Origin: Dysosmobacter sp.
GTDB lineage: Bacteria; Bacillota; Clostridia; Oscillospirales; Oscillospiraceae
Length of the DNA stretch: 48,704 bases
NCBI GenBank assembly: GCA_026169195.1
Contig: JAPFEH010000005.1
Coordinates: 72,837-121,540, forward strand
Direction: 5' to 3'
Below the pieces are notes generated by a model, which saw only the letters and a list, made by a program, of their open reading frames with translations, was not told where the DNA came from and did not search any database. Shown in pieces: positions 1 through 8,852 of this stretch. A program made the position numbers and the translations under genes. Position 1 is the first letter of the stretch. The number at the start of each line of letters is the position of its first letter.

Positions 1-2757
1 GCCGGGCCCCAGTTCGTCCCCGTTTTCGCGGGTAAACACCTTGGTATCCAGCACGATGCCGCTTTCGCCATGGGGTACCTTCAAAGAGGTGTCGCGGACT
101 TCCCGCGCCTTCTCGCCGAAAATGGCCCGCAGCAGACGCTCCTCGGCAGTCAGGTCTGTCTCACCCTTGGGGGTGACCTTGCCCACCAGAATATCGCCGG
201 ACTTGACCTCAGCACCCACGCGGATGATGCCGTTTTCGTCCAGATCCTTCAGGGCATCCTCACCCACGTTGGGAATATCCCGGGTGATCTCCTCGGGGCC
301 CAGCTTGGTATCGCGGGCATCGATCTCGAACTCCTCGATATGGATCGAGGTATACAGATCCTCACGCACCAGACGCTCGTTCAGCAAAACAGCGTCCTCA
401 TAGTTATAGCCTTCCCATGTCATGAAGCCCACGAGAATGTTCTGGCCCAGTGCGATTTCGCCGTTCTCCGTGGCAGGACCGTCTGCCAGCACGGTGGGAT
501 CTGCGCCGCCATGGACCCGCTCTCCCACTTCCACAATGGGCTTCTGGTTGATGCAGGTCGTATGGTTGGACCGCAGGAATTTGGTCAGCTTATAGTCCTT
601 GGTCTCGCCGCTGTCATACTTGACAGTCACGTGGCGGGCGTCCACGGAGGTAACCACACCGTCGCCTTCCGCCAGCACCACGATCTCAGAGTCAATGCAG
701 ATCTTATGCTCCATACCGGTGCCCACAATGGGAGCATGGGGACGCAGCAGAGGCACAGCCTGACGCTGCATGTTAGCGCCCATCAGCGCACGGTTGGCGT
801 CATCGTTGGGCAGGAAGGGGATCATGGCAGTTGCAATGGAGACCATCATCCGGGGGCTGACATCGATATAGTCCACGACCTCCCGATCCACTTCCACGAT
901 CTCATCCCGATGCCGGGCGGTAATACGGGCATTGATCAGGCAGCCGTTTTCATCCACAGGCTCCACAGCCTGACCGACAATGTAGTTGTCTTCCTCATCG
1001 GCAGTCATATAGGTGATCTCATTGGACACCTTGCCGGTAGCCTTGTCCACAGCCCGGTACGGTGCTTCAATAAATCCGTACTCATTGATGCGCGCGTAGG
1101 TAGCCAGATAGGAGATCAAGCCGATGTTGGGACCTTCCGGCGTCTCAATGGGGCACATCCGGCCATAGTGGCTGTAATGAACGTCTCGCACTTCCATGTT
1201 GGCACGCTCACGGGACAGACCGCCGGGGCCCAGAGCAGAAAGACGCCGCTTGTGGGTCAGCTCCGCCAGCGGGTTGGTCTGATCCATGAACTGGCTCAAG
1301 GGGCTGGAACCAAAGAATTCCTTGATGGCCGCAGTGACCGGACGGATGTTGATGAGGCTCTGGGGGGTAACAATATCCAGATCCTGAATGGTCATGCGCT
1401 CGCGGATGACCCGCTCCATGCGGGAAAACCCGATTCGGAACTGATTTTGCAGCAGTTCGCCCACGCAGCGCAGACGGCGGTTGCCCAGATGGTCGATATC
1501 ATCCTTTCCGGAGAGACCGCGGGCCAGCCCATTCATATAATTGATGGAGGTGAGAATATCGTCGATGATAATGTGCTTGGGCACCAGTTCATCCTTGTGC
1601 AGCTTGATCTGCTCGATCAGCTCCTCACCGCTGTACTGTCCCAGCAGCTCCTGCAGCACCTCAAAACGGACCCGTTCTTTGATGCCGCACTCTGCCAGAG
1701 GATCGAAGTCCACATAATGCTGCAGATCGCACATTTTGTTGGAGCACACCCGCAGAGGCTGACCGTCCAGATCAACGGTGACTTCCGCCACACCCACGGC
1801 GTCCAGCAGCCGGGCATCTTCCTTGCTCAGCAGGTGACCCTCATCAAAGAGGATCTCACCGGTAGCAGGATCCGCCACCGGATACACCAGCTTGCAGCCG
1901 GTGACCCGCTGCCACAGGGACAGCTTTTTATTGAACTTATAGCGGCCAACGACGGACAGATCGTAGCGCCGGGGATCGAAGAACAGATTGTTCATCAATG
2001 TTTCGGCAGCCTCCACCGTGGGGGGCTCGCCGGGACGCAGCTTGCGGTAGATCTCCAGCATGGCGTCCTCGTAATTCTTGCAGGGGTCCTTTTCCAGCGT
2101 AGCCACGATCCGGGGATCGTCGCCGAACCGATCCAAAATTTCCGCGTCAGTCCGCAGACCCAGAGCACGGATCAGGCAGGTGACCGGCAGCTTGCGGTTC
2201 TTGTCGATCCGGACCCAGAACACTTCGTTGGCGTCCGTCTCATACTCCAGCCATGCGCCCCGGTACGGAATGACCGTGGCAGTCAGCAGGGGCAGGTCCG
2301 TTTTCAGGTCCGTTTCCTTGCCATAATATACGCCGGGAGAACGGACGATCTGGGAAACGACCACGCGCTCTGCGCCGTTGATGACAAAGGTTCCGGAGTG
2401 GGTCATCAGCGGGAAATCACCCATAAAGATCTCCTGCTCCTTGATCTCCTCCGTCTCCTTGTTCCGCAGCCGGACCTTCACCTTCAAGGGAGCGGCATAG
2501 GTTGTGTCGCGGGCTTTGCACTCCTCAACGTCATACTTGGGAGACTCATCCATCTTGTAATCAATGAAGGTCAGCTCCAGATTCCCCTGATAGTCCGTGA
2601 TCGCGCCCACATCGGCAAAAACCTCCCGCAGGCCGGTGTCCAAAAACTCCTGATAAGACGTCTTCTGGATCTCCAGAAGATTGGGCATGGGGATGACCTC
2701 CTCATACCGGGCGAAGTTCTTACGAAGGGTCTTTCCGTAATACTTGTCTTTGGCCAT
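1..2757 (-). CDS. rpoB: RNA polymerase beta subunit, 3' end outside window
   Basis: Catalytic beta subunit of RNA polymerase; the 919 codons in the window are open to the edge, so about the last quarter is missing. The start is the ATG at 2757, chosen because AAGGTGA lies just upstream and the protein then begins [18 protein letters not shown], as in clostridial RpoB. Recognisable blocks include the rifampicin-pocket region ([20 protein letters not shown]), where the usual resistance positions Asp, His and Ser carry the sensitive-type residues, the block [11 protein letters not shown], and the later block [16 protein letters not shown] strong promoter lies 197-225 bases upstream. The usual upstream neighbours rplJ and rplL are absent; a YjbQ-family gene and a terminator precede it instead. 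rpoC presumably follows off the edge (inference). Confidence 0.98.
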   Translation of the reverse strand, partial: MAKDKYYGKTLRKNFARYEEVIPMPNLLEIQKTSYQEFLDTGLREVFADVGAITDYQGNLELTFIDYKMDESPKYDVEECKARDTTYAAPLKVKVRLRNKETEEIKEQEIFMGDFPLMTHSGTFVINGAERVVVSQIVRSPGVYYGKETDLKTDLPLLTATVIPYRGAWLEYETDANEVFWVRIDKNRKLPVTCLIRALGLRTDAEILDRFGDDPRIVATLEKDPCKNYEDAMLEIYRKLRPGEPPTVEAAETLMNNLFFDPRRYDLSVVGRYKFNKKLSLWQRVTGCKLVYPVADPATGEILFDEGHLLSKEDARLLDAVGVAEVTVDLDGQPLRVCSNKMCDLQHYVDFDPLAECGIKERVRFEVLQELLGQYSGEELIEQIKLHKDELVPKHIIIDDILTSINYMNGLARGLSGKDDIDHLGNRRLRCVGELLQNQFRIGFSRMERVIRERMTIQDLDIVTPQSLINIRPVTAAIKEFFGSSPLSQFMDQTNPLAELTHKRRLSALGPGGLSRERANMEVRDVHYSHYGRMCPIETPEGPNIGLISYLATYARINEYGFIEAPYRAVDKATGKVSNEITYMTADEEDNYIVGQAVEPVDENGCLINARITARHRDEIVEVDREVVDYIDVSPRMMVSIATAMIPFLPNDDANRALMGANMQRQAVPLLRPHAPIVGTGMEHKICIDSEIVVLAEGDGVVTSVDARHVTVKYDSGETKDYKLTKFLRSNHTTCINQKPIVEVGERVHGGADPTVLADGPATENGEIALGQNILVGFMTWEGYNYEDAVLLNERLVREDLYTSIHIEEFEIDARDTKLGPEEITRDIPNVGEDALKDLDENGIIRVGAEVKSGDILVGKVTPKGETDLTAEERLLRAIFGEKAREVRDTSLKVPHGESGIVLDTKVFTRENGDELGPG

Positions 2758-2953
2758 CTTCTCATTCACCTTTCTTCCGCATCCACAGCCCTGTCCGGCA
2801 GAGGAGGCGGATCATTTCTTTCTTCAATACGACACGCTTGGATGCGTTGTTAAAAAAACTTTAACGTGCTCTTGCATTGCCATGGGAAATATGCTATTTT
2901 AATGACAGGAATGAGAGCAGGGATTCTGCCCCCATCCATTTTATAAGCGACTT

Positions 2954-2982
2954 ATTTTACCACGGATATCCGCTGCTGTCAA
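2954..2982 (-). promoter_or_regulatory. Sigma-A promoter of rpoB
   Basis: On the minus strand TTGACA (2982-2977) and TAAAAT (2959-2954) are 17 bases apart, a near-perfect vegetative promoter. The expected start near 2947 gives a leader of about 190 bases before the rpoB ATG. No other gene lies between, so rpoB seems to head its own transcription unit. Confidence 0.8.
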
Positions 2983-3084
2983 GAAGATCTTCTTCTTTTC
3001 TGCCGGATGTCTTTTTTTCTATCCTTTTCGACTGCTCAATACGCCCGATTCCCCGCTTCTGCTCTTTTCCAAACTGCATACATG

Positions 3085-3119
3085 CAAACAGGCGGTCCCC
3101 GCAGGGACCGCCTGTTTCT
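3085..3119. terminator. Intrinsic terminator below the YjbQ-family gene
   Basis: Arms AAACAGGCGGTCCC and GGGACCGCCTGTTT flank a four-base loop. The hairpin sits about 30 bases below the stop of the YjbQ-family gene and above the rpoB promoter, so it should separate the two units. T-rich sequence flanks both sides, so it may work in both directions. Confidence 0.75.
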
Positions 3120-3144
3120 TCCGTCTCAGCGCCATAAGCCGCTC

Positions 3145-3597
3145 TCACTCGCCCATCACCTGAAACACAATATCGCGCACCCGGTCTCTTGTGTCACATT
3201 CGACCAGTGTCAGATTCTGCCACGGGCCAATGGTGATCCGTCCCGCTGCGAAGGGAATGGTGATGAACGGCGATAACAGCGCGGCTTTGATGTGGGAGGA
3301 ACCGTTGTCATCGTGCCATGTTTCATGATGCCAATATGGAACCACGCGGCCTTTCTCATCCAAATACGGGGAAAATACATCCAGCGCCGCCTTCAGATCG
3401 TGATTGACCATGCCCGGTTCAAACTCCAGCGTGGTGAGTCCCGCCACGCCTCCGGTGGTAAAGCCTGTGACGATCCCCGCAGAGATCCCATGCTTCCTGC
3501 AGGCCTCCGATACTACGCGCTGAAAGTCCTCCGTTACATCGATCATGCCCATATGCGCCTTGGTGTGGTAGGTCTTGGTTTCCGTATAAACTGCCAT
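3145..3597 (-). CDS. YjbQ/UPF0047 family protein (secondary thiamine-phosphate synthase type)
   Basis: A 150-residue protein of the UPF0047/YjbQ family, whose members have weak thiamine-phosphate synthase activity and an unsettled main role. The family pattern is visible: GIVTGFTTGGVAGLTTLE in the middle, then HDDNGSSHIKAALL and the end GPWQNLTLVECDTRDR, including the conserved His residues of the metal site. The ATG at 3597 is preceded by AAAGGAGGCG; a longer in-frame reading upstream lacks a ribosome site and runs through the promoter. The gene appears monocistronic between its own promoter and a terminator. The enzymatic role is uncertain, the family assignment is not. Confidence 0.88.
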   Translation of the reverse strand: MAVYTETKTYHTKAHMGMIDVTEDFQRVVSEACRKHGISAGIVTGFTTGGVAGLTTLEFEPGMVNHDLKAALDVFSPYLDEKGRVVPYWHHETWHDDNGSSHIKAALLSPFITIPFAAGRITIGPWQNLTLVECDTRDRVRDIVFQVMGE

Positions 3598-3622
3598 AAA
3601 AGCGCCTCCTTTTCCGTTTACC

Positions 3623-3658
3623 GGCATTGTATCACGATTACCGCCCGGATACAATGCC
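3623..3658. promoter_or_regulatory. Perfectly symmetric promoter of the YjbQ-family gene
   Basis: A perfect 11-base inverted repeat, GGCATTGTATC and GATACAATGCC, with 14 bases between. Each arm holds a promoter element, so both strands read TTGTAT, 17 bases, TACAAT. The minus-strand copy is well placed for the YjbQ-family gene. The plus-strand copy would fire towards the 3' end of the vanY-like gene, antisense to it. It could also be a repressor site. Confidence 0.6.
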
Positions 3659-3731
3659 ACCGCCGCAGGCAACGCCAACCGCCGATGCGCAAACCGGCTT
3701 TCCGGTCTCTACCAGCGGTCCTCAAACATTG

Positions 3732-4481
3732 CTAAGAGGAGACAGCATCCGCTGTCTCCTCTTGCTGTTCCGCAGGCTCCATCAGGTCTTCCATTTTTTC
3801 AAGTGTGATCCACTCTTCCAGACAAAGCCCCTTCTCCCGCATGGCCAAAGCTGTTTCCCGCCCCACATAGCGGTAATGCCATGGCTCATATCCAACGCCG
3901 GTCAGCTCGCTTTTATCGCTGGGATAACGCAGAACAAAGCCGTATTCCCAGCAATGTTCCATCAGCCACACCTGTTCCGGTGTGGTTTCCTGACGCTGGT
4001 TCAGATAGGGGTAGGCCGCAGCCACAAGATCCACCGCAAGTCCCGTATGATGCTCGCTGGTTCCCGGAGCTGCCACCCATCGGACGGCCTCCTCTTCTGC
4101 CGCCTTTTGAGAATATCCCGCCGCCCGCAATCGTGCGATTTTGTTTTTATGCAGCCGTTTCTGCGTCGCAACATCCCGGTACGCCGAGCAGACTACCGGC
4201 TGCAGTCCGGCCTTTTTGCAGTCCTCCAGCATACTCGTCAGATCCTCATACGCCCGTTCGTCCACCGAGAGTCCTCCCGGCAGCTTTTTCAGTGTTACCG
4301 CAAAATCCTCCGGCAGTGGATTCCACTGGTTTACCAGCAGCACCCGCCAGTCCTCCGACCGGCAAGGCTCCTGCAATTCCTGCATCAAGGACTGTGTTTT
4401 CTCCTCCGTTACCGCCGCCGTGGCAGAGACCGGAAGGAGCGCAAGCGCCAGCAGCAAAGCGGCCGATGAAAGCAGATTCAT
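3732..4481 (-). CDS. Secreted D-alanyl-D-alanine carboxypeptidase, VanY type
   Basis: A 249-residue zinc peptidase of the VanY/DacB (M15B) family that trims the terminal D-Ala from peptidoglycan stem peptides outside the membrane. The first 23 or so residues form a signal peptide (MNLLSSAALLLALALLPVSATAA). The zinc and catalytic motifs are intact: SEHHTGLAVDLV (His and Asp ligands) and EPWHYRYVG (catalytic Glu absent a few residues before, third His ligand here). The ATG at 4481 has AAAGGAG nine bases upstream; an in-frame ATG further up has no ribosome site and would spoil the signal peptide. No van resistance genes or two-component system adjoin, so a housekeeping wall role is likelier than vancomycin resistance (inference). 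Confidence 0.9.
   Translation of the reverse strand: MNLLSSAALLLALALLPVSATAAVTEEKTQSLMQELQEPCRSEDWRVLLVNQWNPLPEDFAVTLKKLPGGLSVDERAYEDLTSMLEDCKKAGLQPVVCSAYRDVATQKRLHKNKIARLRAAGYSQKAAEEEAVRWVAAPGTSEHHTGLAVDLVAAAYPYLNQRQETTPEQVWLMEHCWEYGFVLRYPSDKSELTGVGYEPWHYRYVGRETALAMREKGLCLEEWITLEKMEDLMEPAEQQEETADAVSS
3734..3763 (-). terminator. Hairpin overlapping the 3' end of the vanY-like gene
   Basis: Arms AAGAGGAGACAGC and GCTGTCTCCTCTT flank a four-base loop. The stem lies inside the last ten codons and runs into the stop codon, with only a weak T-rich tail after it. It is probably the terminator of the vanY-like gene, built into coding sequence. Confidence 0.55.
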
Positions 4482-4512
4482 AGCTACAGCTCCTTTGTTT
4501 GAACTTGTCCCC

Positions 4513-4541
4513 ATGGTACAATTTCCCTTGCGTGAAAACAA
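4513..4541 (-). promoter_or_regulatory. Probable promoter of the vanY-like gene
   Basis: TTGTTT (4541-4536) and TACCAT (4518-4513) are 17 bases apart on the minus strand, about 30 bases upstream of the chosen start codon. The match is moderate. Confidence 0.45.
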
Positions 4542-4560
4542 GTCTATTTTGTAAACAAAG

Positions 4561-4600
4561 AAGCATTCCCGTCCGTTTGATCCGGACGGGAATGCTTTTT
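4561..4600. terminator. Intrinsic terminator below the ABC importer operon
   Basis: A 15-base-pair stem (4561-4575 with 4583-4597) with a seven-base loop closes the importer operon about 50 bases after the permease stop. A T tract follows on the plus strand and a weaker T-rich stretch on the minus strand, so it insulates importer and vanY-like gene. Confidence 0.75.
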
Positions 4601-4651
4601 CATAAAAGGGTAAGCACCGCTTTCTGCGTGGCAGCAGGCGCTGTTTTACGA

Positions 4652-5677
4652 TCAGACAGCAGCCATCTTGCGGGCCTTGGCCTCCATCTTGTTACGAACA
4701 ACGTCGATGGTAACAGCCAGAATAATGACTGCGCCGATGACAATGTACTGCACATCGTTGGAAGCACCCATCAGGTTCAGTCCGTTCCGGATGACCGCCA
4801 TGATCATGGCGCCGATCAGCGTACCCCAGATGGTGCCCTTGCCGCCGGTGAAGGACGCGCCGCCCACGATACAAGCAGCGATGGCGTCGTTGTCATAGGT
4901 GGTACCGGCGTTGCCGTTGGCGGAAGCCAGACGGCCCACAGACACCACGCCGGCCATACCGGCCATGAAGCCGGACAGCGCATAGACGAAGGTCAGCACA
5001 TTCTTGGAGGGGATGCCGCTGAGACGGGCAGCCTCAGGGTTGCCGCCGCAGCAGTAGATCTGGCGGCCCAAAGCGGTCTTCTTCAGGAAGATGTCAAAAA
5101 TGAAGAACACAACAATCACCAGAATAAAGCTGACAGGGATGCCGGGGAAGGTGACCTTGCCGGAAGCATCGGTCATTCTGCCGATGGAGCCGCCGCCCAG
5201 CCACATCAGGGAATCCACGCCCTGACCGGTGAAGCCGATGGACTTGGAGCCGGTGATGACCAGTGCAAGGCCCCACAGGATGTTCTTCATGCCCATGGTG
5301 GAAACGAAGGGGTGAGGCAGATCCAGACGGGTCAGCAGAAGACCGTTGGTGATACCGGCCAGCGTACTGACAGCCAGACCGCAAAGCGCCAGAACCACAG
5401 GATTGGTGATGCCGAAGCTCTGAACCAGCACGCCGATGGTGCAGGTGCACAGCACGCAGTTGGAACCCACAGACAGGTCGATACCAGCGGTGATCAGTGC
5501 GCACAGCATACCGGAGGCGATCAGGCAGTTGATGGATGCCTGCTTCAGAATGTTCATAATGTTGCCAATCTTCGGGAACTTGTCCGGCATCGTGAAGCAG
5601 AAAATGGCAATCAAAATTACCAGCGCCAACAGAGTACCAAGCTTCTGCAGGAGCTCTTTGGAATTGTTCTTTTTCAT
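4652..5677 (-). CDS. Sugar ABC transporter permease, RbsC family
   Basis: A 341-residue inner-membrane permease of the ribose/inositol/xylose (CUT2) class. It shows about eight to ten hydrophobic segments, the conserved stretch ALITAGIDLSVGS near residue 60 and the later FTGGKGTIWGTLIGA block that contacts the ATPase. Its ATG lies one base after the stop codon of the ATPase gene, with GGAGGAGAG inside the end of that gene, so translation is likely coupled. The protein works with the ATPase and the binding protein upstream. The divergent inositol genes suggest that inositol or a related cyclitol is the substrate, although ribose cannot be excluded from sequence. Confidence 0.92.
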   Translation of the reverse strand: MKKNNSKELLQKLGTLLALVILIAIFCFTMPDKFPKIGNIMNILKQASINCLIASGMLCALITAGIDLSVGSNCVLCTCTIGVLVQSFGITNPVVLALCGLAVSTLAGITNGLLLTRLDLPHPFVSTMGMKNILWGLALVITGSKSIGFTGQGVDSLMWLGGGSIGRMTDASGKVTFPGIPVSFILVIVVFFIFDIFLKKTALGRQIYCCGGNPEAARLSGIPSKNVLTFVYALSGFMAGMAGVVSVGRLASANGNAGTTYDNDAIAACIVGGASFTGGKGTIWGTLIGAMIMAVIRNGLNLMGASNDVQYIVIGAVIILAVTIDVVRNKMEAKARKMAAV

Positions 5678-5678
5678 A

Positions 5679-7181
5679 TCAGTCTAACTCTCCTCCCCAG
5701 GCCGCTTTCATGATATCTTCAGAGTTGAAATGCTTGGTGTCGCGGTCGATATCCGCCATCACACGGCCGCCCCGCATGACCACAACGTGGTCGCTCATGG
5801 CCAGAATCTCAGGCAGCTCGGAAGAAACCATGATCACGCATTTGCCGGCTTTGACCAGATCGTTCATCACACGGTAAACTTCGATTTTGGCGCCCACGTC
5901 GATACCACGGGTAGGCTCATCGAAAATAAAGATATCCGCATCAATATTGACCCATTTGCCGATAACCACCTTCTGCTGGTTGCCGCCGGACAACTGTGCG
6001 GTGACTTCGTCCAAAGAGGGGGTCTTGATCTTCAGCGCTTCCACATTCTCCAGACCGGACTTTTCGATTTTGGCCTTGTCCAGAAACGGGCCCTTGCTGA
6101 ACCCCTTCATATTTGCCAAAATCAAATTGGTACGCACGTCCAGAGACAGCACCAGTCCCTGTCCCTTGCGGTCCTCGGTCAGGAATGCGATCTTGCGGTC
6201 GATGGCGTTTTTGGGGTTCTTGATGTGGACCTTCTCGCCCTTGACATACACTTCGCCGCTGTCCATCTTATCCGCGCCGAAGATCGCCCGCATGGTCTCA
6301 GTACGGCCTGCGCCCACCAGACCGGCAAAGCCGGTGATCTGGCCTGCGTATGCCTTGAAGCTGACATCGTGGAGGACGCCGGCCTCGTTAATATTGCGGG
6401 CTTCCAGCCACACATCGCCCTTGACGCCGAATTCCTTGGGGTACAGGTTATCTAATGTACGGCCCACCATGGCAGTGATCAAAGAATCCTCGGTGAGCTC
6501 GCTGGTATCCTTTGTAATAATATGTTCGCCGTCACGCATGACGGTCACACGGTCGCAAAGTTCAAAAAGTTCTTCCAGTTTGTGGGAAACAAACAGAATG
6601 GCTACGCCCTTGGCCTTCAGGCCCCGAACGGTATCCATCAGCTGAGCGATCTCCTCTTTACCCAAAGAAGAGGTCGGCTCATCCATGATGATGAGCTTGG
6701 CATCCAGAGAGACCGCCTTTGCAATCTCCACCATCTGCTGAAGTCCGGTGCCCAGCTTGCCGCACTCCATTTTTACGTCAATTTCAGGATGTCCCAGAGA
6801 AGCAAGTGCTTCTGCAGCCTCCTTATGCATTCTGGGGTAATCCAGAAGCAGGCCCTTTTTCACGGCACGTCCCATGAAAACATTGTCCGTAACAGGAAGC
6901 TGCTTGACAATGTTCAGTTCCTGATACACACAGGCAATGCCCGCCTCACGGGACTGAACAGGATTCTTGAAGACGACTTTCTTGCCGTCTACAAAGATGT
7001 CTCCCTCTTCCGGATTATGAACACCGGTCAGCACCTTGATCAAGGTGGATTTACCGGCGCCATTTTCGCCGATCAGACCATGGATCTCACCGGGTCTGAT
7101 GCCAATGGACATGTTTTTCAATGCAACGACACCAGGAAAACGTTTGGTAATATTTTTTAGTTCGACGACATATTCGCTCAT
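5679..7181 (-). CDS. Sugar ABC transporter ATPase with two nucleotide domains, RbsA family
   Basis: A 500-residue cytoplasmic ATPase with two fused ABC domains, the usual length and layout for CUT2 importers. The first domain has Walker A GENGAGKST, a signature variant LGTGLQQ and Walker B IIMDEPTSSL. The second has the degenerate Walker A typical of the class (GLVGAGRTE), the signature LSGGNQQK and Walker B FIFDEPTRGID. The ATG at 7181 follows GAGGTAATTCC; a longer reading frame upstream crosses the intercistronic hairpin and has no better start. It is the middle gene of the importer operon and powers uptake through the downstream permease. Confidence 0.94.
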   Translation of the reverse strand: MSEYVVELKNITKRFPGVVALKNMSIGIRPGEIHGLIGENGAGKSTLIKVLTGVHNPEEGDIFVDGKKVVFKNPVQSREAGIACVYQELNIVKQLPVTDNVFMGRAVKKGLLLDYPRMHKEAAEALASLGHPEIDVKMECGKLGTGLQQMVEIAKAVSLDAKLIIMDEPTSSLGKEEIAQLMDTVRGLKAKGVAILFVSHKLEELFELCDRVTVMRDGEHIITKDTSELTEDSLITAMVGRTLDNLYPKEFGVKGDVWLEARNINEAGVLHDVSFKAYAGQITGFAGLVGAGRTETMRAIFGADKMDSGEVYVKGEKVHIKNPKNAIDRKIAFLTEDRKGQGLVLSLDVRTNLILANMKGFSKGPFLDKAKIEKSGLENVEALKIKTPSLDEVTAQLSGGNQQKVVIGKWVNIDADIFIFDEPTRGIDVGAKIEVYRVMNDLVKAGKCVIMVSSELPEILAMSDHVVVMRGGRVMADIDRDTKHFNSEDIMKAAWGGELD

Positions 7182-7252
7182 GGAATTACCTCGTTTCTTT
7201 CCTGATTCATGCCCGCAGCTGTCTCTTCCGCGGTTTTTCTCAAACTTGAAAC

Positions 7253-7277
7253 TTGGCGGCAGGGTCTCTGCCGCCAA
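7253..7277 (-). terminator. Intercistronic hairpin between binding-protein and ATPase genes
   Basis: Arms TTGGCGGCAG and CTGCCGCCAA flank a five-base loop in the 146-base gap after the binding-protein gene. The T tract is weak, so partial termination or protection of the upstream message is likely, giving more binding protein than ATPase and permease, as is common in importer operons (inference). Confidence 0.55.
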
Positions 7278-7327
7278 ATTTCAGTTCCGTTTATGACTTC
7301 AATGCTTTGCGCTGTTGGATGTACGGA

Positions 7328-8317
7328 TCAGGCCAGGCTGTCCAGATACTCCTGTGCGTTCTCAGCGGTGACGACCTTCACGGGAGCGGCAATGACTTCC
7401 TCAACGGTCTCGCCGTTGATGGCAGCCAGAGCGGCCTTCACGACCTCATAGCCCATGGCGTAGGGCTGCTGAGCGACGGTGGCCTTCACAGGCTCGCCGG
7501 CCATAATCAGCTCCACGGCGGACTTGTTGCCGTCGAAGCCAACGATGGTGACGTCGTTCAGACCAGCAGACTTGCAGGCGTTCATGGCGCCCACAGCGGT
7601 ATCATCGTTGTGGCAGAAGACCACGTCAATGTCCTCGCCGAAGGAGCTGATCATATCCTCCATGGTCTTGGTGGCGCCGTCGGTGGTGTTCTGGCCGGAC
7701 AGAGCAGACAGAACCTTAACACCCTTCTCCTCGCAGGCCTTCTCATAACCGGAGCGGCGCAGGTTGGAGGTGTTGTCGCCTTCCTGACCATAGATGATCA
7801 CGGCGTTGATGTCAGTGCCCAGAGTGTCGATGGCCCAGATGCCGCCCTGATAGGCAGCCTCGTCGTTCATGGTGCCGACGAAGGAGGTCTGACCCTCGAT
7901 GCCCACATTGGTATCAACAGACAGAACGGGGATGCCCTGATCCAGAGCAGCCTGCAGAGCGTTGCCGGCAGCACCTGCATCGTTGGGAGCGCAGACGATG
8001 GCATCCACGCCGGCGCCGATCTGCTGCTCGATCATGGCGACCTGCTGCTCGATCTCGGACTCAGCGCCGGGGCCGACCACGGTGACCTTCACGCCCAGCT
8101 CATCGGCAGCAGCCTTGCAGCCGCTTTCCACATAGCCCCAGTACTCAGAGGCCAGAGTCTTCAGGACCACAGCGATCTCAACATCGCCGGCAGGGGTCTC
8201 GGCAGGAGCCTCGGTTCCCTCATCGGGGGTCTCGGGCGCGGGCTCTTCCTTGCCGCCACAGGCGACCAGAGACAGGGACATAACCAGCGCGAGAATCAGT
8301 GCAAGGATCTTTTTCAT
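7328..8317 (-). CDS. Sugar-binding lipoprotein of the ABC importer, RbsB family
   Basis: A 329-residue extracellular substrate-binding protein of the periplasmic-binding-protein type 1 fold. The N-terminus is a lipoprotein signal (MKKILALILALVMSLSLVACGG) with the lipobox Cys in LVAC, followed by a Glu/Pro-rich tether. The mature part has the family features AVVLKTLASEYW, IEQQIGAGVDAIVCAPNDA and the hinge region FCHNDDTAVGAMNAC, GFDGNKSAVELI. The ATG at 8317 follows AAAGGAG. It is the first gene of the importer operon and defines its specificity; the close divergent iol operon makes inositol a reasonable guess. Confidence 0.93.
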   Translation of the reverse strand: MKKILALILALVMSLSLVACGGKEEPAPETPDEGTEAPAETPAGDVEIAVVLKTLASEYWGYVESGCKAAADELGVKVTVVGPGAESEIEQQVAMIEQQIGAGVDAIVCAPNDAGAAGNALQAALDQGIPVLSVDTNVGIEGQTSFVGTMNDEAAYQGGIWAIDTLGTDINAVIIYGQEGDNTSNLRRSGYEKACEEKGVKVLSALSGQNTTDGATKTMEDMISSFGEDIDVVFCHNDDTAVGAMNACKSAGLNDVTIVGFDGNKSAVELIMAGEPVKATVAQQPYAMGYEVVKAALAAINGETVEEVIAAPVKVVTAENAQEYLDSLA

Positions 8318-8417
8318 TCTTCTTTTCTCCTTTACGAATAATTCCGGAAACGCCGTCATTTTGCAGTTTCAAAAGAAATCGTTTAAATGCCAGACATATC
8401 CCGGTGAATGCGAGGTT

Positions 8418-8447
8418 ATCCTAGCACAAAAATTGTCTCTGCGTCAA
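8418..8447 (-). promoter_or_regulatory. Promoter of the ABC importer operon
   Basis: TTGACG (8447-8442) and TAGGAT (8423-8418) are 18 bases apart on the minus strand, about 100 bases upstream of the binding-protein start codon. Confidence 0.6.
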
Positions 8448-8717
8448 TAGACTGCAGAAAGTCTGTAACTTCCCCCGAAGCAGCCCTTTTCTTTTTGTGC
8501 AAATCAAACAAGCAAAAATGGACCCGTTCAAAAACAACAGGTGCTTCCCGACATAATTCTTTCCTTCGCCCCGCCTTCCTCTGATTTTCCCCTTGTACCA
8601 GCAGCCCCCGTTTTTTAAAAAGCCTGTTTTCCCCCTTCAGCCTTCGTCACATCTATATAAAAATACGAGTTCTCTTTGGTTAAATCGGAAAAAATCCGTT
8701 TTTATACAGGAAAGCCG
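8448..8717. other. AT-rich divergent intergenic region, no gene seen
   Basis: This part of the 535-base gap between importer and iol operons holds no credible gene. It contains many T runs and, at 8685-8698, a small inverted repeat CGGA/TCCG around a run of A, just upstream of the iol promoter. It is probably regulatory space. Confidence 0.5.
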
Positions 8718-8746
8718 TTGATTTTTAGGCAAATTGATGATACTTT
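8718..8746 (+). promoter_or_regulatory. Probable promoter of the iol operon
   Basis: TTGATT (8718-8723) and TACTTT (8741-8746) are 17 bases apart, about 105 bases upstream of iolE. The -10 is imperfect, as expected for a regulated promoter. A LacI-like palindrome follows directly. Confidence 0.45.
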
Positions 8747-8754
8747 TATTGATG

Positions 8755-8770
8755 GCGAAAACGATTGCGC
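8755..8770. promoter_or_regulatory. LacI-family-like operator before iolE
   Basis: The 16-base GCGAAAACGATTGCGC matches its own reverse complement at 12 of 16 positions and has the central CG typical of LacI/CcpA-type sites. It begins about nine bases after the presumed -10, where a bound repressor would block initiation. No LacI-type gene is in the window. Confidence 0.4.
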
Positions 8771-8852
8771 CTGTGGAGTATTATCCGTTTATCTGTGGGC
8801 GCACACAGACAGCCAAATCTTACAATTTTATGATTGAAGGAGGACGTTTCCT

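Noticed and set aside
70-2853. A 927-codon plus-strand reading frame
   Set aside because: It lies antisense to rpoB, which has clear protein motifs; the frame is a by-product of codon bias in a GC-rich gene, with His/Gln-rich nonsense content.
3732-4481. Vancomycin-resistance role for the VanY-type gene
   Set aside because: No vanH/A/X or vanR/S genes nearby; a lone secreted M15 peptidase is normal in Clostridia.
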